Assembly: GCA_963764205.1 (NCBI GenBank)
Contig: CAVXRN010000006.1
Location: 1,753,554-1,817,553 of the forward strand
Length of the DNA stretch: 64,000 bases
Direction of reading: 5' to 3'
DNA from: Chersky-840 sp963764205
GTDB taxonomy: Bacteria; Actinomycetota; Acidimicrobiia; Acidimicrobiales; UBA8190
The position numbers and the translations under genes were made by a program. Below are positions 43,651-52,435 of the stretch, piece after piece; positions within the stretch are counted from its first letter, which is position 1; the number at the start of each line of letters is the position of its first letter. Under the pieces are notes generated by a model. It was not told where the DNA came from. It searched no databases and saw only the letters and a program-made list of their open reading frames with translations.

Positions 43651-45702
43651 ATGACACGGTATCTGCGAGCTGCAGTGGCGGGGTCGCTGCTGGCCGGGGG
43701 TGTCTCCCTGGTGGCGGTGATGGCAGGGACGGCGCCCGCTTCGGCGCAACCAGCGGTGTCGCTCTACGTCGCGGTTGGGGGATCGGGCGACTGCACCTCT
43801 CAACTGAATGCCTGCGGTTCGATTCAGACCGCCATCACCACGGCGGAAGGTGTCTCCTACAGCGGGGACGACGTGACCATCAACGTGGCCGCTGGGACCT
43901 ACGCCGAGAACGACACCATCAGCGGCGCGTCGTTTAACTCACTCACCATCGCTGGAGCCGGGCCCTCGACCACGACCGTGAACGGCAACCAGGCCGGATC
44001 GGTGTTGACCATCAACGGCGGCACGGTGACCATCGATGATCTCACGATCACGAACGGGCTCAGCGCCGGCGGCTATGGCGACGGGATCGACATCACCGGC
44101 GGCGCCGGTCCCGTGACGGTGAACGACAGCACCCTGTCGGACAACGGCACCGCCGGCGGGGGATGGGGCGGCGGGATCTACAACTTCGACGACACGCTGA
44201 CCGTGACCGACAGCCTTTTCTCGAACGACAACCGCTACTTCGGCGGTGCGATCAATAGCAACGGCGGCACGCTGACCCTGACCGACAGCACCCTGTCGGG
44301 AAACAGCAGCGCCGCTGGCGGCGGGATCGACAACGGCGGCATGGCGACTGTGACCGACAGCACCCTTTCGGGCGAGCCCTACACTGCCAACGGCAGCGCC
44401 GGCGGGATCTACAACACCGGCACCATGACCGTGACCCACAGCACCGTGTCGGGTAACAGCGTCGGAGGCTCCGGCGGTGCGATTACCAACGCCGGCACGA
44501 TGAGCCTGACCGATAGCACCTTGTCGGACAACAGCGCGGGCTACATCGGCGGCGGGATCGCCAACGTCGGCACGATGACCCTGACCGACAGCACGTTGTC
44601 GGACAACAGCGCACCGGGCGGCCACGGCGGTGGGATCTACAACGACAGCACGATCAACCTGGGCGCCACCATCGTGGCCAACAGCTCCTCGGGTGGCGAT
44701 TGTTACCTGCCGGGTGGCACCTTCAACGACCTCGGCTACAACCTCGACGACGACGGCTCGTGCAACTTGACCGCCACCGGCGACGTTTCTAACAGCCCGG
44801 CAGGACTCGATCCCACGGGACTGCAGGACAACGGCGGGCCCACTCAGACCATCGCCCTGGAGGCGGGCAGCCCGGCCATCCGGGCTGTGACCGATCCCAC
44901 GCTGTGTCCCCCCACCGACCAGCGGGGCTACGTGAAGAGCGTCCCGTGTGACATGGGGGCCTTTGAAACCGACACCGTCGTGGCACCGTGCACGCCCGGG
45001 TCCACGGGCTGTTCCGCCATGGTCAGCGCCCCTTCGCAGACCGTGGCGGTGACGGGCGTCAAGGCCCTGAGCGCCAGTGCCAGCATCACGCTCGTGGTGG
45101 CCCCGGCGCTGGTGTCGTGTCAGAAATTCAGCTACCAGGCGCCGGTGGCCACGCTCACCGACACCGGGCTCACACCAGGTTCTGACGTGCTCGTCACCGA
45201 CACCGTGCAGGGCCTGCCCTCGAAGAAGGGGGTGGTGATCTGCTACCAGCCCGTGACCGCGTCACCCCCGCCGGCGGTGTTCTTGGCCAAGTGCCAGGGG
45301 TCGCGCTTCGCCGAGGCGTGCTATAAGTCGCTGGCCGAGGTGAGCGGGACCGTGGTGGCCAAGCTGGAGCTGCCCGCCGGGGACCCCCGCTTCCACATCG
45401 GCGGGGAGACGCCCTCGGTGACCAGCTACAGCCCCAGCCCGGCCCGGCCCGGCAAGACCCTCACCTTGAAGGGGGCGAATCTGTCCGAGGTCACCGGTGT
45501 CACCATCGGTGGGGTGAAAGCGACCATCACCAAGACCGCACCCGCCTCAGTGAAGGTCACCGTGCCCTCCAACGCCCAGGGCGGGGTGGTCGCTGTGTCC
45601 AGCCTGGCCGGGTTGGTCAGAGGGCCGTCGGTCACCGTGTCAGGGACAAGGATCACGGTGCACGCATCTCAGCTCAAACGAGACGAGCGCCGCAGACGCT
45701 GA
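43651..45702 (+). CDS. secreted right-handed beta-helix protein with C-terminal IPT/TIG domain
   Basis: 683 residues from ATG 43651; the frame is open upstream across the repeats, but the signal peptide (MTRYLRAAVAGSLLAGG to APASAQ) starts here. Residues 30-420 are repeated turns such as LTDSTLSGNS and VTDSTLSG with GGGI(D/Y)N, a parallel beta-helix of the polymorphic-outer-membrane/choice-of-anchor type. A middle domain with paired cysteines follows. The end (SVTSYSPSPARPGKTLTLKG) is an IPT/TIG fold. It is likely an adhesin or polysaccharide-binding protein. Confidence 0.88.
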   Translation: MTRYLRAAVAGSLLAGGVSLVAVMAGTAPASAQPAVSLYVAVGGSGDCTSQLNACGSIQTAITTAEGVSYSGDDVTINVAAGTYAENDTISGASFNSLTIAGAGPSTTTVNGNQAGSVLTINGGTVTIDDLTITNGLSAGGYGDGIDITGGAGPVTVNDSTLSDNGTAGGGWGGGIYNFDDTLTVTDSLFSNDNRYFGGAINSNGGTLTLTDSTLSGNSSAAGGGIDNGGMATVTDSTLSGEPYTANGSAGGIYNTGTMTVTHSTVSGNSVGGSGGAITNAGTMSLTDSTLSDNSAGYIGGGIANVGTMTLTDSTLSDNSAPGGHGGGIYNDSTINLGATIVANSSSGGDCYLPGGTFNDLGYNLDDDGSCNLTATGDVSNSPAGLDPTGLQDNGGPTQTIALEAGSPAIRAVTDPTLCPPTDQRGYVKSVPCDMGAFETDTVVAPCTPGSTGCSAMVSAPSQTVAVTGVKALSASASITLVVAPALVSCQKFSYQAPVATLTDTGLTPGSDVLVTDTVQGLPSKKGVVICYQPVTASPPPAVFLAKCQGSRFAEACYKSLAEVSGTVVAKLELPAGDPRFHIGGETPSVTSYSPSPARPGKTLTLKGANLSEVTGVTIGGVKATITKTAPASVKVTVPSNAQGGVVAVSSLAGLVRGPSVTVSGTRITVHASQLKRDERRRR

Positions 45703-45815
45703 CACCGACTATCCGGTACAAGGTTGCCCGTGCCGAGGGGTCCGGCGGTTGGCCCTAGCAAAATGGGACTAGCCGGTACGGCAATCGGGCGCTGTGTGCC
45801 TCCGCTGTCTCCGCC

Positions 45816-45867
45816 TTCGTCCGACAGGGTGCACCGGATTCGGGTGACGCGGCCACAGCACGACCCG
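45816..45867 (+). repeat. dispersed 52-bp repeat, copy 1
   Basis: Shares TTCGT.CGACAGG.TGCACCGGATT, then CGGCCACAG and GACCCG, with 51510-51560 in the same order and spacing (one gap). Confidence 0.6.
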
Positions 45868-45882
45868 TCCGGGATCACCACC
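45865..45882 (-). repeat. REP-like palindromic motif copy
   Basis: Reverse complement CGGTGGTGATCCCGGACGG; overlaps the end of the 52-bp repeat. Confidence 0.55.
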
Positions 45883-45971
45883 GCTGAACATTCCGGTGCG
45901 GGTCCCGTGGGGGCTCCCAGTAAGGCGACGGGGCGACTTTGGCGGATCCGGGCATACGACGGCATCCGGGT

Positions 45972-45989
45972 CCGGGTGATCCGGGTCGG
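45972..45989 (+). repeat. REP-like palindromic motif copy
   Basis: CCGGGTGATCCGGGTCGG, one mismatch from the copy at 43118. Confidence 0.6.
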
Positions 45990-46081
45990 TGCCTGGTCCC
46001 CAACGGCTGCGTGTCGGGGCCTCCGCCTCCGGGCAATCTCGGGCGGTTGCGCTTCATACCACGACTGGGGCACGGTGGGGC

Positions 46082-46714
46082 ATGGCTGACGTCGGGGCGA
46101 CGGTTCGTCGGGAACGCGAAGCACTCGCAGCCGACCTCGCCAACATTGACGAAACCGCGTGGGCCACTCCGTCCCTCTGCTCAGAGTGGACCGTGCGCGA
46201 TGTGCTTGCCCACATGACGGCCCTGGCGCGCATGACGCCGCCGATGTTCTTCCAAAAGCTCCTCAAGAGTGGATTCAATCCTTCCAAGCTTCAGGCCAAT
46301 GACGTTGTCGTGGAGAAGGGCGACAGTGTCGACGAGACGCTCTCGCGCTTCCGCAGCGTCACCTATGGCAAGAATCGTCTGCGCGCCGTGCCGGAGAAGA
46401 CCACGCTCGGCGAGACGCTGCTTCACGCTGAGGACATTCGTAAACCACTCGGGATCGACCACAATTACCCACTCGACGCGGTGGTGATCGTTGCAGACGC
46501 CTACAAGGGTTCCAATCTGGTCGCTGGCACGAAACGGCGGATCGCGGGGTTGTCGTTGCAAGCCACCGACATTGGCTGGCGCACCGGGTCGGGTCCGGTG
46601 GTGTCGGGACCGATGCTGTCGCTGCTCCTGGCCATGGCTGGGCGCCTGTCGGCGGCGGAAGGGGACCTCGAAGGAGACGGTGTAGAGGCACTGCGGTCCC
46701 GCGCCGACCCCTAG
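46082..46714 (+). CDS. maleylpyruvate isomerase N-terminal/TIGR03083-type protein
   Basis: 210 residues from ATG 46082 (MADVGATVRREREALAADLA). SLCSEWTVRDVLAHMTALAR carries the first metal-type histidine, and LGETLLHAEDIRKPLGID the second in the usual place. It belongs to the mycothiol-dependent DinB superfamily of actinobacteria. The third visible member in this window after 471 and 2154. Substrate unknown. Confidence 0.85.
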   Translation: MADVGATVRREREALAADLANIDETAWATPSLCSEWTVRDVLAHMTALARMTPPMFFQKLLKSGFNPSKLQANDVVVEKGDSVDETLSRFRSVTYGKNRLRAVPEKTTLGETLLHAEDIRKPLGIDHNYPLDAVVIVADAYKGSNLVAGTKRRIAGLSLQATDIGWRTGSGPVVSGPMLSLLLAMAGRLSAAEGDLEGDGVEALRSRADP

Positions 46715-46764
46715 CACTTGAGGACTCGAAGACGCTGATCAGACTCCGCGATCTTGCGATCACT

Positions 46765-47004
46765 TTGGAATCGCGGAAGCGCGTGGGTGTGGCCAAGGCG
46801 GATCCTGCGATCTTCGCTTCGGCCATCGCCGCCCTGGACCGGCCCGTCACCGACATCGCCTTCGTTGGGGACTCGGTCCGCTACGACGTGCTTGGTGCCG
46901 AGGCGGCCGGACTCGCACCCATCCACCTCGACCCGTACGGGCTGTGCCAGAGCGAGCACCGGCACGAACACATCGGAGCCCTCGAGGATCTCATCGCCGA
47001 GTAG
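46765..47004 (+). pseudogene. HAD-family hydrolase remnant (N-terminus missing)
   Basis: 79 residues that match only the end of a HAD hydrolase: GVAKADPAIFASAI (motif III lysine) and DIAFVGDSVRYDVLGAEAAG (motif IV aspartates). Motif I (DxD) and motif II are absent. The preceding DNA is the end of the maleylpyruvate isomerase-like gene, so the 5' part has been lost rather than shifted. It is unlikely to be active. Confidence 0.75.
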
Positions 47005-47067
47005 CTACCGACCGACATGAGCGATTATTGCCCTGCGTCGAGGATCGGATTCGAAGTGCTCTTGACG

Positions 47068-47107
47068 CGAGCAGCGGCGCCCATGAGTTTCTGGGCGCCG
47101 CTGCTCG
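47068..47107. terminator. perfect 16-bp stem hairpin between convergent genes
   Basis: 47068-47083 and 47092-47107 are exact reverse complements (CGAGCAGCGGCGCCCA) around an 8-base loop. It lies between the HAD remnant (plus) and the beta-propeller gene (minus, ending 47122), so it should serve as a strong bidirectional terminator although no T-run follows. Confidence 0.75.
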
Positions 47108-47121
47108 AATGGGACCGATGA

Positions 47122-48279
47122 CTAGAAGGCGACGATGCCCTCGCCACCGACTGCATCGGACACGGGCACGGATCCGATTTCGGTCAGGCTCCCGTTGGTG
47201 TTGACCTGGAACTCGTCGACGATGCCCTTGCCTCCGGTCTGGACGTAGAGGAACTGTCCATCGGCGGTGGCCGAGCCGTCAACGGTGCCCGGGTCGGTGG
47301 GGGTGAAACCAAGCAGGGTGAGTTGACCGTTGGTGCTGGACTGATACCCACTGGTCGAGTTGCTGGCGGTGTTGCCGGTGAAGAAGTACTGCCCAGCAGG
47401 AGTCACCCAGCACAGACCTGGCTGGCCGTTGGCCAGAGAGTCGATCTGGGTGATGGTGCCATCTCGGTGGAGTGTGAAGGTCACCACGGCGCTCGGTCCG
47501 GCCTCACCGATGGCCAGGTGCCCCGCCTGGTCGAAGGTGATGGCGAAAGGGACCGTGTTGGGCTCGGAGTTCACGACGGGGGAGGACGAGAGCCGGCCAT
47601 CCCACCTGACGCCGAAGACGTCGACGTCGTTACCGACGGCGTTGGCCTTGGTCGTGACGATGAGCTGTGACCCGTCAGGTGAAAAGGCCACCTGCCCGGG
47701 CGTGTGTGTGAACTGCGTGGTGTCGGTGGGGATGGTGAGACCCAGGGAACGGGTCGACCCCCAGATCCGCTGCAGCCTGTCGCCGGTCACCCAGTAGCCC
47801 GACACACTCCCACCGTTCTTGGCGTTGAGCACGTAGACGAGGTCGCCGTGGACGGCGATGCTGACCGGGAAGGTGCCGCCCGAGCCCACCACCTGGCGCA
47901 GACTCAGCTGATCGCCGTAGACGGAGAAGACCGACACCGTGTTGCTGCCGGCGTTCACGGCGTAGAGCAGGCCGTGCGTCGGATCCGAGGCGAGTGAGCC
48001 CTGCGAGCCCAGGTGGTCGACCATCGACCCGTTCAACACGCCGCCCAACCCACCGGTGGCGTAGGTGTGCGCCAAGCTGAGGGTGCCGTCGTGGTCGCGG
48101 TGATAGGCGACGATCTGGTTGCCGGCGGTGTTGTCGGTCTGGACGAACACCGCGTGGGCGCCGCCGCCTCCGAAATATCCTCCCGGTGGGGGTCCTTCGG
48201 CTCCGGCCACAGGCGCCAGCCAGACCGATAGTCCCAGGACCGCTCCGGCGCCCAGAGCCAGACGGGTGAGTCTCCTCAT
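47122..48279 (-). CDS. secreted beta-propeller protein (lactonase-like)
   Basis: 385 residues. A signal peptide (MRRLTRLALGAGAVLGLSVW to VAGAEG) precedes seven-bladed repeats of the 6-phosphogluconolactonase/YVTN type: ASDPTHGLLYAVNAGSNTVS, VHGDLVYVLNAKNGGSVSG, VAFSPDGSQLIVTTKANA, AITFDQAGHLAIGEAGPSAV. Export argues against a role as the cytoplasmic pentose-phosphate lactonase. It is divergent from the ECF sigma gene at 48521, which may control it. Confidence 0.88.
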   Translation of the reverse strand: MRRLTRLALGAGAVLGLSVWLAPVAGAEGPPPGGYFGGGGAHAVFVQTDNTAGNQIVAYHRDHDGTLSLAHTYATGGLGGVLNGSMVDHLGSQGSLASDPTHGLLYAVNAGSNTVSVFSVYGDQLSLRQVVGSGGTFPVSIAVHGDLVYVLNAKNGGSVSGYWVTGDRLQRIWGSTRSLGLTIPTDTTQFTHTPGQVAFSPDGSQLIVTTKANAVGNDVDVFGVRWDGRLSSSPVVNSEPNTVPFAITFDQAGHLAIGEAGPSAVVTFTLHRDGTITQIDSLANGQPGLCWVTPAGQYFFTGNTASNSTSGYQSSTNGQLTLLGFTPTDPGTVDGSATADGQFLYVQTGGKGIVDEFQVNTNGSLTEIGSVPVSDAVGGEGIVAF

Positions 48280-48520
48280 TGCGTCTCCTTTGTCGATGAT
48301 TCAACGGTGTCGACATACAGTCTCGGAATGGTGGCCAAGCGTTACGTTGGTGCCTGGTTCTGCCGGCCGGCTCTCACACCCACGTAACGCCCGGGCGGGA
48401 ATGAGGACTGAAGATCGTGTCCAGACGACAGGCGCCCGGCCCAAATCCGGGACACCCAGGCCCCGAGTGGTGGGCGCGAGCCACACCGGACTGTGGGGTC
48501 CTACGCTTCGCACCGTGGAG

Positions 48521-49102
48521 ATGGACGGAGAGCTGCTCAGCCGGGTCCGTACCGGTGACGAGGAGGCGTTCGTGATGCTGGTGGCCCGCTACCAGCAGCC
48601 CATGCTTCGCCTGGCCTGTTCCTTGATCTCCAATCAAGCCGTAGCCGAAGAGGCCGTTCAGGACACGTGGCTCGGCGTCGTTCGTGGGATCGAGCAGTTC
48701 GAGGGACGTTCCTCATTGAAGACCTGGTTGTTTCGGATCCTCGTGAATCGAGCGCGCTCGGCCGGTGCCCACGAGCCTTCCGATCCGTCGATCGAGACGC
48801 TCCACGCCGTCGACCCAACCCGCTTCGACGCGAGAGGCCAATGGGCAGATCCCCTCGACCACTGGATAGAAGAAAGCGAGGACCGTCTCGACGCAGCCAT
48901 CTGGGCACCGATCCTCAAGGCTGCGCTCGATGAGCTTCCTCCCCGTCAGCGCCAGGTCGTCATGTTGCGAGATGTCGAAGGCCTTTCCAACGACGAAGCG
49001 TGCGCCGTGCTCGGGATCAGTGTTGGCAACCAGCGGATCTTGCTGCACCGGGGACGCGCGCGAATGCGCGAGATCCTCGACGACAAGATGAAGAAGAGCT
49101 GA
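48521..49102 (+). CDS. ECF-type RNA polymerase sigma factor
   Basis: 193 residues from ATG 48521; GTG 48515 is equally possible. Region 2: FVMLVARYQQPMLRLACSLI, AEEAVQDTWLGVVRGIEQF and SSLKTWLFRILVNRA. Region 4: LPPRQRQVVMLRDVEGLSN with a recognition helix. It is followed after 2 bp by a zinc-finger anti-sigma gene, the standard ECF pair. Likely targets include the divergent secreted propeller gene. Confidence 0.92.
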   Translation: MDGELLSRVRTGDEEAFVMLVARYQQPMLRLACSLISNQAVAEEAVQDTWLGVVRGIEQFEGRSSLKTWLFRILVNRARSAGAHEPSDPSIETLHAVDPTRFDARGQWADPLDHWIEESEDRLDAAIWAPILKAALDELPPRQRQVVMLRDVEGLSNDEACAVLGISVGNQRILLHRGRARMREILDDKMKKS

Positions 49103-49104
49103 CC

Positions 49105-49359
49105 GTGCTATCGCTGCGACGGAGGGACCTCGTATGCAAGGAGGCGGTCGAACTCGTTACCGACTACCTCGAAGGGGCTCTCTCACGGCGGGACCGACGC
49201 CGATTCGAGACCCATCTCAAGGCGTGCCCCAACTGTGCCGCCTACCTGGAACAGATCAAGGTGACCATTCGGTTGGCCGGTGCGATCGAGCCCGACGACC
49301 TGACTCCCGAAGCAAGACAGGATCTGACCGATCTCTATCGGCGTTGGCGCTCCGAATAG
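49105..49359 (+). CDS. zinc-finger anti-sigma factor
   Basis: 84 residues from GTG 49105, 2 bp after the sigma stop. CKEAVELVTDYLEGAL followed by FETHLKACPNCAAYLEQ shows the H-x3-C-x2-C zinc anti-sigma (ZAS) motif. No transmembrane segment is present, so it is a soluble, probably redox- or zinc-responsive inhibitor of the adjacent ECF sigma factor. Confidence 0.9.
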   Translation: MLSLRRRDLVCKEAVELVTDYLEGALSRRDRRRFETHLKACPNCAAYLEQIKVTIRLAGAIEPDDLTPEARQDLTDLYRRWRSE

Positions 49360-49376
49360 TCGAGAAACCGCCACCT

Positions 49377-49401
49377 CGCGCCGCTCTGTTTTGTGGGCGC
49401 G
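49377..49401. terminator. possible hairpin between convergent genes
   Basis: CGCGCC (49377-49382) and GGCGCG (49396-49401) form a 6-bp stem around a T-containing loop, between the anti-sigma gene and the MFS exporter gene. Confidence 0.4.
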
Positions 49402-49406
49402 TGCCT

Positions 49407-50930
49407 TCAGTACACCTCGGTGGGGAGGAGCTCGGTTGCCACGTCCGCGGCGGCCGCATCCGCCGTCTGCTTGCGCGGATCCACGTTGATGAGCACCCCG
49501 GCGACCAGTGCGGCAAGGACGAAGATCCCCGCCGCCCAGGCGCTGGCCGTGGCATAGCCGTGCACCGTCGCCCGGGCCTGGACGTCACCGGCTCGTGCGT
49601 GCGCGGCCAGGTAGGTCGCCGTGGAGGCAGCCGCGATCGTGTTGAGCAGGGCGGTCCCGATGGAGGCCCCGATCTGCTGCGACGTGTTAGTCATGGCCGA
49701 GGTCACGCCGACGTCCTGGGGCTCGGCATTCTGGGTTGCTGTGCTGATGCAGGGCACGATGGCGAGCCCCAATCCGATGCCGAGGAGCAGTTCACTTGGC
49801 AACACGTGGGTCACATAGGCGGCGTCGGGGGTCAAGGTCATGAACAGCGCGGCACCGGTGGCCGACAGCAGCAGGCCGGGCACGACCAGCAGCCGGGTCC
49901 GCACGTGTGGCATAAGCCGGCTGGCAATTTGCGTGGCCGCTAGGCCGTTGAGGACGAGCAGCGGAAGGAACGCGACGCCGGTCTTGAGCGGTGAGTAGTG
50001 GTCGATCGTCTGGAGAAGATAGGTGAGGAACAGGAAGGTGCCGAACATCCCCGTGACGGCGAGCATGATGGTGAGGAACGACCCGGCCCGGTTCCGGTTG
50101 CGCAGGATGCGCAACGGCAGGAGAGGGTTGGGTCCCTTGCTCTGCCACAGGATGAAGCAGCCCAGCAGGACCGCCGCCAAGACTAGGGCGACGATGACAT
50201 GGGTGGCTCCCCACCCACTGGTGCCGGCCTCTCCGAGCCCGTAGACGAGGGAGACCAAGCCACCGCATCCGAGGATCACGCCCAGCACGTCGAGCCGCAC
50301 ACCGCGCGTCCTCGTACGCTCAGGAATCAAGGTGAAGGCACCGAACAGCACCAGCACTGCGATGGGCAGGTTGACGTAGAGGCACCAGCGCCAGTCGACG
50401 TACTCCGTCAGGAAGCCCCCGAGGATCAGCCCGAACGCCGAACCGGCGATTGCGATGGTCGCGTAGATGCCGAAGGCCCGACCCCGCTCGCGCGGGTTGG
50501 TGAAGGTCGACGTCAGAAGCGAGAGCACCGATGGGGCGAGCAGGGCGCCGAACAGGCCCTGAAGGCCGCGGGCGCCGATCAACATGAGGGTTGTTTGGGC
50601 GGCGCCACCGATGGCCGACGCCAAGGCGAAGCCGAAGACCCCGGTCATGAGCGTCCGCTTCGGGCCGAACATGTCGGCGATGCGTCCACCGAGGAGAAGG
50701 AACCCGCCAAAGGCCAGCGTGTAGGCCGTCACGACCCACTGCCGATCAGTGTTTGAGAACCTCAGGGCGTGCTGCGCCGACGGCAGGGCGATGATCATGA
50801 TCGTCGAATCGAGCACCACCATGAGCTGGGCGCCGGCGATGACAATCAGAATCCACCAATGGGCCCGGGTGGTCCTCGGGGCGCCTTCGAGCGTGGTGAG
50901 GGATTCGTTGCCCTCAGCTTCGATTTTCAC
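49407..50930 (-). CDS. MFS drug:H+ antiporter, DHA2 (14-helix) type
   Basis: 507 residues from GTG 50930, with 14 predicted helices. LDSTIMIIALPSAQHAL in helix 1 is the DHA2 motif D1, GGRIADMFGPKRTLM is motif A, and GLILGGFLTEYVDWRWCLYVNLP is motif C with the adjoining loop. Such exporters pump hydrophobic cations, dyes or antibiotics. No local regulator is adjacent apart from the ECF pair on the other strand. Confidence 0.92.
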   Translation of the reverse strand: MKIEAEGNESLTTLEGAPRTTRAHWWILIVIAGAQLMVVLDSTIMIIALPSAQHALRFSNTDRQWVVTAYTLAFGGFLLLGGRIADMFGPKRTLMTGVFGFALASAIGGAAQTTLMLIGARGLQGLFGALLAPSVLSLLTSTFTNPRERGRAFGIYATIAIAGSAFGLILGGFLTEYVDWRWCLYVNLPIAVLVLFGAFTLIPERTRTRGVRLDVLGVILGCGGLVSLVYGLGEAGTSGWGATHVIVALVLAAVLLGCFILWQSKGPNPLLPLRILRNRNRAGSFLTIMLAVTGMFGTFLFLTYLLQTIDHYSPLKTGVAFLPLLVLNGLAATQIASRLMPHVRTRLLVVPGLLLSATGAALFMTLTPDAAYVTHVLPSELLLGIGLGLAIVPCISTATQNAEPQDVGVTSAMTNTSQQIGASIGTALLNTIAAASTATYLAAHARAGDVQARATVHGYATASAWAAGIFVLAALVAGVLINVDPRKQTADAAAADVATELLPTEVY

Positions 50931-51111
50931 GCGAAGCCCTCGAACGCGACCACGCCCTGGCCGTCGGTCGGTCCGTCGAAGCTGCCGAGCATGGGCTCAT
51001 CATGCCATCCCAATCACGTAGTTGCGGACGCTCAGAGACAGCTTCCCTCTCGATACATCCAAGTCGACCTTCTGTCATGATTTCCAGGACTACGACGAAG
51101 GAGTTTCGGTC

Positions 51112-51414
51112 ATGGCAGTCCTTATTGAGAACGTCTTTCCGGTCGGGGTAACCAACGAGTTGCTCGACGCCGTTACCGACGAGATGGGCGTCGACGTCAA
51201 ACTCCCGCCCGGTGGGATCGCGCATGTGCATTTCGAAAGGGATGGCCGTGCTCATGGCGTCGACCTGTGGGACTCGATCGAAGCTTATGAGCAGTTTGTC
51301 CAGTCAACGCTCCTGCCGGCGATGGGCAAAATTGCCGCAGCAAGCGGCATCGATCCGTCCGAGATGGGCGGGCCCGAAACAACGATCACCGAGGTCCACC
51401 GCCTCGTTCGCTAA
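51112..51414 (+). CDS. small ferredoxin-like-fold protein
   Basis: 100 residues from ATG 51112, preceded by AAGGAG at a good distance. FPVGVTNELLDAVTDEMGV, LPPGGIAHVHFERDGRAHGV, DLWDSIEAYEQF and SGIDPSEMGGPET follow the same order as the protein at 41268, so the two are distant paralogues. Function unknown; the fold suggests a dimeric alpha-beta barrel or monooxygenase-like protein. Confidence 0.75.
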   Translation: MAVLIENVFPVGVTNELLDAVTDEMGVDVKLPPGGIAHVHFERDGRAHGVDLWDSIEAYEQFVQSTLLPAMGKIAAASGIDPSEMGGPETTITEVHRLVR

Positions 51415-51742
51415 ACGAAACCCCAGGGGCGACGACCGCTTCTTCGGCGCATGCAGTCGCGGAGGTGGCGTCGGACTCTGTGTAGCGTTACGCGCCCGCG
51501 GTGGCTTCATTCGTGCGACAGGTTGCACCGGATTGGTTGGCCCGGCCACAGGGTGACCCGCTCTCCGTCCTGAAGGCTTCGCCCTGTCGGACTTGGCTTC
51601 CTAGATGATGTGCCGCAACACGTGCGACGGAGTCGAGCGGGCGCAGCGATTGAAGTTCGTCTAGATCCCGCTTAGGGTTTTGTTGCTTCGGGCGCAATGG
51701 CACCCACTCTGCCGGGCTAGCCACCGCCGCTCTCGTGGCTGA
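51415..51742. other. intergenic region between convergent genes
   Basis: 328 bp with no credible ORF. It carries the second copy of the 52-bp dispersed repeat (51510-51560). Confidence 0.5.
51510..51560 (+). repeat. dispersed 52-bp repeat, copy 2
   Basis: Partner of 45816-45867, sharing CGACAGG.TGCACCGGATT and CGGCCACAG...GACCCG. Contains GGGTGACCC, itself a short palindrome related to the REP-like motif. Confidence 0.6.
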
Positions 51743-52435
51743 TCAAAGGTTATTGGCGCAGGTGTGCCCATCGCTGTTGCTGTTGGTACCATCCGGGCAA
51801 GTTGTGTTGTTCCATTTCGCACCTGTCAGATTCGCACCTGGCACGACAATGGTGGGACCGAGGTACGATTGGAACGACGTGCCGGCCAGGGCAGCCCCGG
51901 TGAGATTGGCGTCTTTCAGTTTTGCACCGGCCAAGTCGGCGTCAATGAGGTGGGCGTCGGTGAGGTTGGCGGAGGTGAGATTGGCGTGGGCCAGGTCTAC
52001 CCCAGGCACAACCACTGCTGCTTCAGAATAGGCATAGAAACCGCCCACGACGTTAGACAGGTCGGCACCGACAAGGTTGTCGCCCGACATGATGGCGCCA
52101 GTTCCTGCGAGAAGGCCGGGCGTCTCGGTGTCGCAAAACCCTGAGAGGCAGGCGTCGGAGAGGTTGGCGCCCCGAAGGTTCGAGCCGTTTACTTCGGAAC
52201 TGAAGAGATATGCACCACTTAGATTGGTCCCGATCATTTTGGAGTGTTTTAGGTTGACACCGGTGAGGACGGCCCCAGCAAGGTCGCAGCCGGACAGGTT
52301 GATCCGAGCGTGAGGTGGTGCACTACAGGTTGGTGGTCCGCTGGCTCCGGCTCCAGCCACGCCGACCAGTTGAGTGGCTCCCACTGCGAAACAGACGACA
52401 AACGCCCCCAACACTGCTAAGCGCGGAATTCGCAT
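51743..52435 (-). CDS. secreted pentapeptide-repeat protein
   Basis: 230 residues. A signal peptide (MRIPRLAVLGAFVVCFAVGA) is followed by pentapeptide repeats of the A(D/N)Lxx form: LSGCDLAGAVLTGVNLKHSK, GSNLRGANLSDACLSG, DLAHANLTSANLTDAHLIDA, and DLAGAKLKDANLTGAALAG. These build a right-handed quadrilateral helix. A cysteine-bearing break (CLSGFCDTET) separates the two blocks. Secretion is less usual for the family. Role unknown. Confidence 0.88.
   Translation of the reverse strand: MRIPRLAVLGAFVVCFAVGATQLVGVAGAGASGPPTCSAPPHARINLSGCDLAGAVLTGVNLKHSKMIGTNLSGAYLFSSEVNGSNLRGANLSDACLSGFCDTETPGLLAGTGAIMSGDNLVGADLSNVVGGFYAYSEAAVVVPGVDLAHANLTSANLTDAHLIDADLAGAKLKDANLTGAALAGTSFQSYLGPTIVVPGANLTGAKWNNTTCPDGTNSNSDGHTCANNL

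Larger units (their letters stand above)
45703..46081. other. intergenic region with repeat copies
   Basis: 379 bp between two plus-strand genes. It contains a copy of a 52-bp dispersed repeat (45816-45867) and two REP-like motifs (45865-45882, 45972-45989). No credible gene. Confidence 0.55.
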
